This document shows, piece after piece, positions 1-6,367 of a stretch of DNA of 63,243 bases. This DNA is from Paludibacter jiangxiensis. Its GTDB lineage: Bacteria > Bacteroidota > Bacteroidia > Bacteroidales > Paludibacteraceae. Both the position numbers and the translations under genes were made by a program. The stretch is from positions 1 to 63,243 of the forward strand of contig CAMDGD010000007.1 in the NCBI GenBank assembly GCA_945897785.1. Direction: 5' to 3'. Positions within the stretch are counted from its first letter, which is position 1. Every line of letters starts with the position of its first letter. The notes beneath the pieces were generated by a model that was given only the letters and a program-made list of their open reading frames with translations, searched no databases and was not told the DNA's origin.

Positions 1-93
1 GATATTACCAATGATGGTTTTCTATATGCCCGCTCAAACCCTGAAAAATTTAAAAAGAAAATAAAGGAAACTATTGATGAATTTTTAAACTAA
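1..93 (+). CDS. C-terminal end of an unidentified protein (cut by window edge)
   Basis: An open frame runs from the first base to a TAA at 91-93 and encodes 30 residues, rich in Lys and Phe, ending in EFLN. The 5' part lies outside the window, so no domain can be assigned. It is on the same strand as the metal-resistance genes that follow but is separated from them by a palindrome-rich spacer, so it need not belong to that cluster. Confidence 0.5.
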   Translation, partial: DITNDGFLYARSNPEKFKKKIKETIDEFLN

Positions 94-120
94 TGTGAGT
101 CAGAAATAATAAATATTTAC

Positions 121-263
121 GGTGCACTGCACCTTGGAAATTATATGTATGATATTTCTACGAATATTTTTGGGACGCTGTCCCTTAGAATGAAGAGAAG
201 AGGTGCAGAGCACCGATATATAGGTAGAAAACACATAGCCCCTAAATGAAGGTGCAGAGCACC
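121..263. repeat. REP-like array of short palindromes
   Basis: Four short hairpins stand within about 145 bases: GGTGCACTGCACC (121-133), GGGACGCTGTCCC (172-184) and GGTGCAGAGCACC twice (202-214 and 251-263). The arms are 5-6 bp with 1-3 base loops. I recall similar strings scattered between genes in Bacteroidota genomes, but cannot check copy number here. The 264-315 stretch up to the next gene is AT-rich and I see nothing definite in it. Confidence 0.6.
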
Positions 264-315
264 GAAACATATTTTCGTCTAAACATATATCGAACATATT
301 TTAAACTAATTAATT

Positions 316-1011
316 ATGGAATTTCTAACCGAAATTTTAGGAAGCACGAATATGCCGTGGTTAATGGCTATTATTCTTGGTTTAATGACAGCTATTAGTC
401 CTTGCCCTCTGGCTACCAATATTACAGCAGTAGGCTTTATCAGTAAAGATATCGAAAACCGTAACCGAGTATTTTTCAACGGATTATTTTATACCCTAGG
501 CCGTGCGATAAGTTATACCGGATTGGCATTTATCATTTTCCTTGGGGCAGATCAATTTGAGTTTTCCGGTTTCTTTCAACGGTATGGCGACAAAATCATC
601 GGACCCATTCTATTGATTATCGGGTTGTTTATGCTGGATGTTTTTACGATAAAATTTCCCGGCATGAACAAACTTGCTGATAAAATGGAGAAGAAAGGAA
701 AATGGGGCTATTGGGATGCCTTATTACTAGGAGTTGTTTTTGCCTTGGCTTTTTGTCCGTATAGTGGCGTATTGTATTTTGGTATGCTTGTGCCGATGAC
801 TATCACTAGTGTTTCCGGTTTGTACTTACCTGTTCTTTTTGCCATAGCAACGGGAATTCCGGTAATTATCTTTGCTTGGATTTTTGCTTATACCGTTTCA
901 AGTATAGGAGGTGTTTACAATAAAATAAAGGTATTCGAAAAATGGTTTAGAAGAGTAATATCTGTTTTGTTTATACTAGTGGGGGTGTATTATATAGTAA
1001 GAATGTTATAG
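316..1011 (+). CDS. arsG: ArsG-like permease (DsbD/CcdA-type membrane fold)
   Basis: A 231-residue, six-helix integral membrane protein. Two half-conserved motifs carry paired cysteines typical of the CcdA/DsbD transmembrane family: SPCPLATN around Cys30 and FCPYSG around Cys147. Within that family the length, the SPCP motif and a neighbouring ArsF-like gene match the group annotated as ArsG, proposed to export trivalent aminoaromatic arsenicals. An alternative is a generic thiol-electron carrier passing electrons to the thioredoxin and ArsF-like proteins downstream. It is the first gene of the island, followed after a 101-base gap by an ArsP-like permease. The assignment to the fold is firm; the arsenical substrate is inference from family and context. 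Confidence 0.75.
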   Translation: MEFLTEILGSTNMPWLMAIILGLMTAISPCPLATNITAVGFISKDIENRNRVFFNGLFYTLGRAISYTGLAFIIFLGADQFEFSGFFQRYGDKIIGPILLIIGLFMLDVFTIKFPGMNKLADKMEKKGKWGYWDALLLGVVFALAFCPYSGVLYFGMLVPMTITSVSGLYLPVLFAIATGIPVIIFAWIFAYTVSSIGGVYNKIKVFEKWFRRVISVLFILVGVYYIVRML

Positions 1012-1057
1012 TTTTTTTTTAGGCCTTACCTGTTGACATAGCTATTTTTTTATGCAA

Positions 1058-1081
1058 ATTGTTAGTTAGTATGCTAACAAT
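1058..1081. promoter_or_regulatory. Perfect 8-bp inverted repeat before the ArsP-like gene
   Basis: ATTGTTAG (1058-1065) and CTAACAAT (1074-1081) form a perfect inverted repeat with an 8-base spacer, 31 bases before the ATG at 1113. It has no T-run, so it looks more like a protein-binding site than a terminator. The regulator is unknown. Confidence 0.4.
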
Positions 1082-1112
1082 AAATAATGATTTTTAAAAT
1101 CAGCTGTTTATT

Positions 1113-2456
1113 ATGGAAACAAAAAATGAATTGAAAATTCTGTTTTGGATTATAGTTGTATTTGGATTGGCTTTTTTCCTGCCTATCGAAAGTGCTCGTT
1201 TTAATACGGCCATTGCAGCAACTTTTGATTTGGTAAAATGGTACGCCCGCGAACATGTTATATTATGCTTGTTGCCTGCTTTTTTTATTGCCGGTGTGAT
1301 ATCTATATTTGTTAGTCAAGCTGCCGTTTTGCGATATTTCGGTGCCAATGCTAAAAAATGGCTGGCGTATACGGTGGCTTCTGTTTCGGGTACTATATTA
1401 GCCGTTTGTAGTTGTACTATTTTGCCCTTGTTTTCTAGCATTCACAAACGAGGAGCAGGTTTAGGTCCGGCAATTGCATTTTTGTACTCGGGTCCTGCTA
1501 TCAATATTCTAGCCATTATTTTAACAGCGCGAATACTTGGCTTTGAAATGGGACTAGCACGAACTATAGGTGCTGTTGTGTTTAGTGTAGTTATTGGGTT
1601 GATTATGTCGGTGGTGTATAAGAAAGAAGAAAATGCAAAAAAAGAGGCACAAATGAATATTGAATTACAGCCTGAAAAGCGCCCCATGTGGCAAACTTCT
1701 TTTCATTTTTTTACACTAGTGTTGATTTTGGTTTTTGCCAATTGGGGGAGTCCGGCAGAAAGTGATACTAGTAGTGGTTGGTACTACATTTGGCATTACA
1801 AGTGGTATATTACCGGCTTTTTTGCTTTGTTTCTAGGGTATTCCTTAATTATGATTCTAAAAATTAACTGGACTTGGGTGCTATTATCAGCCGTTGCTAT
1901 TGTTGTATCGGCCGTTATTTCAAACATTTTTATTGAGGATGCAAAGCTCTCTCCATTGGTGCCAATGATTGTAGGTATTATTGTGTTATCTATTATCACT
2001 TTAAAAGATAAAGGAGATGAAGATAATAGCGAGTGGACTATCTCTTCCTGGGGTTTTGCTAAGCAAATATTGCCATTGCTTGCTGTAGGTGTAATAACTG
2101 CCGGTTTTTTATTGGGCTCTACACATGACGGAAAAACCATTGCCGGAGTCATTCCTAATGAATGGATTCTGTGGTTGGTCGGTGGCAACTCCGTCTTTTC
2201 CAATTTTTTTGCTTCCATTGTGGGTGCGTTTATGTATTTTGCGACCCTTACCGAGGTGCCTATTTTACAAGGCTTAATAGCTTCGGGTATGGGTAAAGGA
2301 CCTGCCTTGGCTTTGTTGTTAGCCGGACCATCATTATCTTTACCAAATATGTTGGTGATTCGTGGTGTACTTGGCAACCAAAAAACCATTGTGTATGTAG
2401 CATTAGTGGTTGTTATGGCTACGGGTAGTGGACTTTTTTATGGTGCATTGTTTTAA
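1113..2456 (+). CDS. arsP: ArsP-like organoarsenical/metal permease (DUF318 family)
   Basis: A 447-residue polytopic membrane protein. Residues 98-131 hold the family signature with Cys99 and Cys101 (VCSCTILPLF), followed by a GAGLGPAIAFLYSGPAIN block. A second half-repeat near residues 390-425 reads GPALALLLAGPSLSLPN. This is the ArsP_1/DUF318 permease family. Characterised ArsP members export trivalent methylarsenite and aromatic arsenite; a related group is called Cu/Zn efflux SO_0444. A hydrophilic loop with KKEENAKKEAQ lies near residues 170-190. The rhodanese gene follows after 9 bases, so the two are very likely co-transcribed. The family call is strong; the real substrate (methylarsenite, another soft metal, or an organometal made by HgcA) is inference. 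Confidence 0.78.
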   Translation: METKNELKILFWIIVVFGLAFFLPIESARFNTAIAATFDLVKWYAREHVILCLLPAFFIAGVISIFVSQAAVLRYFGANAKKWLAYTVASVSGTILAVCSCTILPLFSSIHKRGAGLGPAIAFLYSGPAINILAIILTARILGFEMGLARTIGAVVFSVVIGLIMSVVYKKEENAKKEAQMNIELQPEKRPMWQTSFHFFTLVLILVFANWGSPAESDTSSGWYYIWHYKWYITGFFALFLGYSLIMILKINWTWVLLSAVAIVVSAVISNIFIEDAKLSPLVPMIVGIIVLSIITLKDKGDEDNSEWTISSWGFAKQILPLLAVGVITAGFLLGSTHDGKTIAGVIPNEWILWLVGGNSVFSNFFASIVGAFMYFATLTEVPILQGLIASGMGKGPALALLLAGPSLSLPNMLVIRGVLGNQKTIVYVALVVVMATGSGLFYGALF

Positions 2457-2465
2457 TCTGTAACT

Positions 2466-2858
2466 ATGAAAGGGAAAGTTTTTTTTTTATGTTTGTTTTT
2501 TACGCTGTCAATCTCAGCTCAACATATTCAACGAGTTGCACCCGAAGCGTTTAATCTAATGCTTCGTAATTTTAATCCAGAAGCTGAGGTGTTGATTGAC
2601 GGAAGAGATAGTGCAAAATTTGTTGGAGGTCATATAGAAAATGCAATTTATATTGATGCTTTTTCTGATTGCGCTTTAGATGGTCTAAAGCAGCACCTGG
2701 CTAAAAAACAAATTTTTCTTTATTGCACTACGAATAATAGAGCAGAAATTATTCTGAAAATGCTTATTGAATTAGGGTACAAGAGCAGTGTTGTTTTTCT
2801 GACTGATGGAATTGTTGCTTGGAAAGAAAGTAGCTTTGATTTGATAATAGAGGATTAA
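2466..2858 (+). CDS. Exported rhodanese-like protein
   Basis: A 130-residue protein with a signal peptide (residues 1-18, cleavage after SISA) and one rhodanese domain. The substrate-entry motif DGRDSAKFVGGHIENA lies at 45-60 and the active-site loop LYCTTNNRAE has the persulfide Cys at position 87. Rhodaneses move sulfane sulfur between thiols; in the periplasm it could supply reduced sulfur or bind soft metals. It starts 9 bases after the ArsP-like gene, implying co-expression. Single-domain rhodaneses are common in arsenic and mercury clusters of Bacteroidota as far as I recall. The fold is clear; the role is inferred. Confidence 0.8.
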   Translation: MKGKVFFLCLFFTLSISAQHIQRVAPEAFNLMLRNFNPEAEVLIDGRDSAKFVGGHIENAIYIDAFSDCALDGLKQHLAKKQIFLYCTTNNRAEIILKMLIELGYKSSVVFLTDGIVAWKESSFDLIIED

Positions 2859-2890
2859 TTGATAGTTTTAATTTGTGGTAATTAGTTTTG
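2859..2890 (+). promoter_or_regulatory. Candidate promoter for the DUF2798/arsF-like genes
   Basis: TTG at 2859-2861 and TAGTTTTG at 2883-2890 with a 21-base spacer match the Bacteroidota -33/-7 pattern. It lies about 50 bases before the ATG at 2940, in the 81-base gap after the rhodanese gene. Confidence 0.4.
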
Positions 2891-2939
2891 TTTTTACGTG
2901 TAGTTTTATCAATAGTAATAATAAAATAGATAGATTAAT

Positions 2940-3164
2940 ATGAAAATCCCCAAAAAACACGAAATGAAAGTCACCCTAACCGTTATGGTTATATTTATGA
3001 CATTTATCGTTACATTTGTTAGTGTATTTGTTAATCATGGATACGAATCCGGTTTTTTACAGAAATGGATGAAATCATGGGGGCTGGCTTTTGTAGTAGC
3101 TTTGCCTGTGGTTATGGTTATTATGCCGGTAATTAAAAGAACAATTTCAAAATATATTGAATAA
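2940..3164 (+). CDS. DUF2798 small membrane protein
   Basis: A 74-residue protein with two membrane helices (about 9-33 and 45-66) and short basic ends. Length and the pattern of a Lys/His-rich start followed by two hydrophobic hairpins match DUF2798, a family of unknown function common next to metal and drug efflux genes. It is followed after 17 bases by the ArsF-like gene. No catalytic motif is visible. The family call rests on my recognition of the pattern and has not been tested by a profile search. Confidence 0.65.
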   Translation: MKIPKKHEMKVTLTVMVIFMTFIVTFVSVFVNHGYESGFLQKWMKSWGLAFVVALPVVMVIMPVIKRTISKYIE

Positions 3165-3181
3165 ATTTAATTTTTAAAATT

Positions 3182-3595
3182 ATGAAAAAACTCTCATTAT
3201 TACTTTTAATAAGCTTATTAATAATGCCAAGCATTGTAAGTGCTCAAGAGACAAAATCAAAAAAAAACAAAGCAGAGGTGCTTTATTTTAAAGACAAATT
3301 ACCTTGTTGTCCAGGTAGAGCATGTAATATATTACAATCGGATGTTGACTCCGTTGTAACAAAAAATTTTAGTGATAAAAATGTTGACTTTAAAGTGATT
3401 TATATGATTGCTCCCGAAAATAAAGTATTGGTGGAAAAATATAAGGCAAAATCGCAAAGCGTTATACTAATCAAAACGAAACGGAAAAAAGAAGTGGTTG
3501 TTGATTTAACGCCTATAGTTACTAGCTACAAGAAAAGTAAAGACAGATTGAAATTTGAAACTGAGTTAAAAGCAAAGATTAACTCAGTACTTTAA
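3182..3595 (+). CDS. ArsF-like exported cysteine protein
   Basis: A 137-residue protein with a signal peptide ending near SAQE (residues 18-22), then a small thioredoxin-like alpha/beta domain. The region after the first beta strand has LPCCPGRACN with Cys42, Cys43 and Cys48, where related proteins have a CxxC-like redox site. The organisation fits the family annotated as ArsF, a partner of ArsE and ArsG in resistance to nitro- and aminoaromatic arsenicals. No ArsE partner is visible in the window. The CC-x4-C arrangement differs from a simple CxxC and could bind a soft metal. The gene sits 17 bases from both neighbours, supporting one transcript with DUF2798 and the thioredoxin. Confidence 0.65.
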   Translation: MKKLSLLLLISLLIMPSIVSAQETKSKKNKAEVLYFKDKLPCCPGRACNILQSDVDSVVTKNFSDKNVDFKVIYMIAPENKVLVEKYKAKSQSVILIKTKRKKEVVVDLTPIVTSYKKSKDRLKFETELKAKINSVL

Positions 3596-3612
3596 TTTTA
3601 AAAAGATGTATT

Positions 3613-4086
3613 ATGCCGACAAAACCTAAAAACAGGACTTTCTGGCCTCTCTTTTTTATGGTTTTGTCGGTATTGTTTTTTATTTGGTTATTTTCTTCGG
3701 AAGATAAATTGACAAAACTTTCGTCGGAATTTATGAAAAAACAAATTTCTAGTACAGGAGAGCTTGCTGTTGTTAACTATATTGACACTCATTTTAATTA
3801 CTCAAAAAACGGCTTGCCTTATAAAAGTACTTTTATTGAATTTGGTTCGACTACTTGTAGAGCATGTAAAGAAATGGAAGAAGTGATGATCGAAATCAAA
3901 AAAAATTATCACAAAGAAGTTAATGTGGTTTTTGTTGATATTTCAAATAAACAGAATCAATCCCTTATACGCTACTATGGAGTTTCGCTTGTTCCAATGC
4001 AAGTTTTTCTTGATAGTGTTGGTGATGAGTATTTTAGACATACAGGGTTTATTTCAACCGATTCAATTAGTAAGATATTGCACTAA
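3613..4086 (+). CDS. Membrane-anchored thioredoxin-like protein
   Basis: A 157-residue protein with one N-terminal membrane helix (about 10-28) and a thioredoxin domain from about residue 60. The redox motif is CRAC (Cys82-Cys85), preceded by FIEFGSTT, and the cis-Pro segment reads GVSLVPMQVF. It probably faces the periplasm and reduces the exported ArsF-like or rhodanese proteins, or takes electrons from the DsbD-like ArsG permease. It is the last gene before the arsR operator and the 102-base gap. Fold and motif are clear; the partner is inferred. Confidence 0.82.
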   Translation: MPTKPKNRTFWPLFFMVLSVLFFIWLFSSEDKLTKLSSEFMKKQISSTGELAVVNYIDTHFNYSKNGLPYKSTFIEFGSTTCRACKEMEEVMIEIKKNYHKEVNVVFVDISNKQNQSLIRYYGVSLVPMQVFLDSVGDEYFRHTGFISTDSISKILH

Positions 4087-4156
4087 GAATCTTCCCTTAT
4101 ATAGAAAAATAGTACTTACTGAGTCCTTATGGATTTTATTTTTTAAATAATATGTC

Positions 4157-4173
4157 GTATGTTTACAACATAC
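4157..4173. promoter_or_regulatory. Palindromic operator at the start of arsR (predicted ArsR site)
   Basis: GTATGT and ACATAC form a perfect 6-bp inverted repeat around a 5-base centre (TTACA). The site also contains TATGTTTA, one base from the -7 consensus TAnnTTTG, so a bound repressor would block the promoter. It lies 15 bases before the likely arsR ATG at 4189. An in-frame ATG at 4159 falls inside the palindrome and is therefore a less likely start. The regulator assignment is inferred from position. Confidence 0.6.
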
Positions 4174-4188
4174 TTCAATTCTCAAATT

Positions 4189-4539
4189 ATGAACAAGAAA
4201 AATGACTTCAATTCAGAACTGCAAGAGCTGGCTCGTTTTGCCAAAGCAATATCTCATCCTGCTCGATTATCAATTTTAAAATATCTAGCTGAAACTAAAA
4301 GCTGTATTTCTGGTGATATTTCGGACAGTTTACCGTTAAGTAGAACTACTGTGTCGCAACATTTAAGAGAATTAAGAGACTTGGGGTTGATACATGGAGA
4401 AATAGATGGCTTGAGAATCAATTATTGTTTGTGTTGTTCTACCATTGGAGAGTACTTAGAGCAGTTCAATATTTTTTTTGAGCCAATAAAAAAAGTAAAT
4501 GTAGATTGTGTTACTGAATGTGTCACAAAATCAAATTAA
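4189..4539 (+). CDS. arsR: ArsR-family metalloregulator
   Basis: A 116-residue winged-helix repressor. The core AISHPARLSILKYL (20-33) leads into the helix-turn-helix, with recognition helix SRTTVSQHLREL at 51-62 and wing around GEIDGLRINY. It is Cys-rich: Cys39 after the first helices, Cys80/Cys82/Cys83 after the wing, and Cys107/Cys111 near the C-terminus, giving several possible As(III), Sb(III) or Hg(II) sites. I prefer the ATG at 4189 because the ATG at 4159 lies in the operator. It is the first gene of a tight run arsR-arsC-hgcA-hgcB-acr3. It should repress this run and release on metal binding. Which metal it senses cannot be read from the sequence. Confidence 0.9.
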   Translation: MNKKNDFNSELQELARFAKAISHPARLSILKYLAETKSCISGDISDSLPLSRTTVSQHLRELRDLGLIHGEIDGLRINYCLCCSTIGEYLEQFNIFFEPIKKVNVDCVTECVTKSN

Positions 4540-4565
4540 GAAAATAGAACTTAACTTTTATTTGT

Positions 4566-4985
4566 ATGAGAATTTTAATTTTATGCACCGGCAATAGTTG
4601 CCGTAGCCAAATGGCACACGGATTTTTGCAAAGCTTTGATGCTAGTATAACGGTTTGCTCGGCGGGAACAGAAGCTTCCGGTAAACTGAACGAAAAAGCT
4701 GTAAATGTAATGAGTGAGGTAGGCATTGACATCAGTCACCATACTTCCGATAGTGTTGAGAAATATCGTAAAGACAAGTGGGATTTCGTTATTACCGTTT
4801 GTGGTGGAGCGAACGAAGCTTGTCCGGCTTTCTTCGGAAAAGTAAAACAACGCATACATATTGGTTTCGACGACCCATCGCATGCTGTTGGAACAGATGA
4901 GTTTATCTGGTCGGAGTTCCGTAGAGTTCGGGATGAGATTAAGGAAGGGTTTTATGCCTTTTATGTAGAAAATATTCAATCATAA
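4566..4985 (+). CDS. arsC: Arsenate reductase, thioredoxin-coupled type
   Basis: A 139-residue protein of the low-molecular-weight phosphatase fold. The P-loop CTGNSCR has nucleophile Cys7 and Arg13 (CX5R). Two further cysteines, Cys79 and Cys86, sit in VCGGANEACP with the same spacing as the resolving pair of Staphylococcus aureus ArsC (Cys82/Cys89). All three residues of the redox relay are therefore present. It reduces arsenate to arsenite in the cytoplasm using thioredoxin. The gene is 26 bases after arsR and only 13 bases before hgcA, so it is almost surely co-transcribed with hgcAB and acr3. Confidence 0.93.
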   Translation: MRILILCTGNSCRSQMAHGFLQSFDASITVCSAGTEASGKLNEKAVNVMSEVGIDISHHTSDSVEKYRKDKWDFVITVCGGANEACPAFFGKVKQRIHIGFDDPSHAVGTDEFIWSEFRRVRDEIKEGFYAFYVENIQS

Positions 4986-4998
4986 GGGAATATACTTT

Positions 4999-6039
4999 AT
5001 GCCGTCGCAGTCAATTATAAATCCACTTAGGCTGATGCCTTTTGCTGCTCGTGTGCCAAAAGTAACGAGCGAGTTAAATTGGAAAGATAAATTAGGAGCC
5101 GTAAAAGCCCGTTTGGCAATTAACAGACATGCCTATATGGTTAATGCCGGATTGTATGCCATAGGCAATCCGAATAAATCGTCGGATGTATTTGTTACTT
5201 CTAATTACAAACTAACTTTCGATATTCTTCGTAAAAATTTAGCAGACTTTAATGCCTGGATGTTAGTGCTCGATACCAAAGGTGTGAATGTGTGGTGTGC
5301 TGCCGGGAAAGGTACTTTTGGTACTGATGAACTGGTAAAACGAATCAATAAAACATTTTTAACTGATATTGTATCGCACCGAAAACTGATTCTGCCACAG
5401 TTAGGAGCCGTAGGAGTAGCGGCACATAAAGTAAAAGAGCAAACGGGCTTTTCGGTAAGTTATGGTCCTGTCAGAGCCGAAGATATTCGTGCGTATGTAG
5501 CCCGTGGATATAAAGTGACACCCACCATGCGTAAAGTTGCATTCCCTTTGCTTGAACGATTAAAATTAGTGCCCGTAGAAATCGTGTTGAGTTACAAGTA
5601 TTTCTTTGCAGGGTTACTTATATTAATGGGGCTTTCCGGCATACATCCCGATGGTTATTCGATAGTATCAATAGCAGAAAAATGGGTGTCGGTTACACTA
5701 AATACGCTCGTAACCTTTTTAGCCGGAACTTTTTTCTCTCCCTTGTTATTGCCCTATATTCCTTTTCGCAGTTTCTCGGCAAAAGGATTGGTTGTTGGTT
5801 TGTGCAGTGCTGTGATATTATTGATGTTTAATGCATTGGGTGGTAATTTTGTGGAGAATATTGCTTGGGTATTTTTATTCGGCGCCATCTCTTCTTTTTT
5901 TGCCATGAACTTTACAGGAGCTTCGACTTACACCTCTTTATCGGGTGTTTTAAAAGAAATGAAAATTGCTATTCCCATTCAAATTACCCTAGCAATAGTA
6001 GGATTAGTCTTGTTTACTGTTGCGCAACTTATCAACTAA
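4999..6039 (+). CDS. hgcA: HgcA, corrinoid protein for mercury methylation
   Basis: A 346-residue protein that transfers a methyl group from a cob(III)alamin-type cofactor to Hg(II), forming methylmercury. The diagnostic cap-helix motif NVWCAAGK is at residues 97-104 (bases 5287-5310), with Cys100 as the expected lower ligand to cobalt. Around it are the family strings GLYAIGNP, DVFVTSNYKLTFD, LVLDTKGVN and GKGTFGTDELV. The C-terminal part has five hydrophobic helices (about 193-215, 228-254, 260-282, 287-308, 325-345), as in HgcA. The related acetyl-CoA pathway protein CdhD/AcsC lacks this membrane domain. It starts 13 bases after arsC and ends 13 bases before the chosen hgcB start. Identification is firm; methylating activity is not proven by sequence. 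Confidence 0.97.
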   Translation: MPSQSIINPLRLMPFAARVPKVTSELNWKDKLGAVKARLAINRHAYMVNAGLYAIGNPNKSSDVFVTSNYKLTFDILRKNLADFNAWMLVLDTKGVNVWCAAGKGTFGTDELVKRINKTFLTDIVSHRKLILPQLGAVGVAAHKVKEQTGFSVSYGPVRAEDIRAYVARGYKVTPTMRKVAFPLLERLKLVPVEIVLSYKYFFAGLLILMGLSGIHPDGYSIVSIAEKWVSVTLNTLVTFLAGTFFSPLLLPYIPFRSFSAKGLVVGLCSAVILLMFNALGGNFVENIAWVFLFGAISSFFAMNFTGASTYTSLSGVLKEMKIAIPIQITLAIVGLVLFTVAQLIN

Positions 6040-6052
6040 TCAAGTTTTATGT

Positions 6053-6346
6053 ATGAGAAAGTTCGTTTATTTAAAGAATGTGGTAACGTTACAATTAGAT
6101 AAAGATAAATGCAACGGGTGTGGCATGTGTATCAAAGTATGCCCCCATGCTGTATTCGAGATAAGCAATAAAAAAGTAGAAATACTACAAAAAGATGCTT
6201 GCATGGAATGTGGTGCTTGTGCGTTAAATTGTGCAAGTGAAGCACTTACTGTGAAAACAGGGGTTGGTTGTGCTGCAGGTATTATTGAAGGCATGCTTAA
6301 AGGTACTGAGCCTACTTGTAGTTGTTCTTCTGCTGGTTGTTGTTAG
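6053..6346 (+). CDS. hgcB: HgcB, 2[4Fe-4S] ferredoxin partner of HgcA
   Basis: A 97-residue ferredoxin that returns the HgcA corrinoid to the Co(I) state and is thought to help deliver Hg(II). The first cluster motif uses Cys20, 23, 26 and 30 (CNGCGMCIKVC); the second uses Cys50, 53, 56 and 60 and contains the HgcB signature ECGAC. Cys73 and the terminal Cys96-Cys97 match the conserved non-cluster cysteines of HgcB; Cys89 and Cys91 add to a Cys-rich tail. An ATG at 6020 would overlap hgcA by 20 bases. I chose 6053 because the mature family begins MRKFxYL just ahead of the first cluster. The gene is immediately downstream of hgcA, as in nearly all mercury methylators. Confidence 0.96.
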   Translation: MRKFVYLKNVVTLQLDKDKCNGCGMCIKVCPHAVFEISNKKVEILQKDACMECGACALNCASEALTVKTGVGCAAGIIEGMLKGTEPTCSCSSAGCC

Positions 6347-6367
6347 TGAAATTTAAAAATATATTTT

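Noticed and set aside
1796-2389. 197-codon open frame on the - strand
   Set aside because: It lies wholly within the ArsP-like permease gene and is Pro/Thr/Ala-rich, as expected for the complement of membrane-helix codons.
4159-4188. Extra N-terminal codons of arsR starting at ATG 4159
   Set aside because: The ATG falls inside the operator palindrome and the added residues (MFTTYFNSQI) are not typical of ArsR; 4189 is preferred.
4581-4979. 132-codon open frame on the - strand
   Set aside because: Antisense to the well-supported arsC; composition is that of a shadow frame with no family pattern.
4999-6039. HgcA mistaken for the acetyl-CoA pathway corrinoid protein (CdhD/AcsC)
   Set aside because: The NVWCAAGK motif with a Cys, the five C-terminal membrane helices and the adjacent HgcB with ECGAC are specific to HgcA; CdhD/AcsC lacks the membrane domain.
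6020-6052. hgcB start at 6020 overlapping hgcA
   Set aside because: The family N-terminus MRKFxYL matches the ATG at 6053; the additional 11 residues are translated hgcA tail in another frame.
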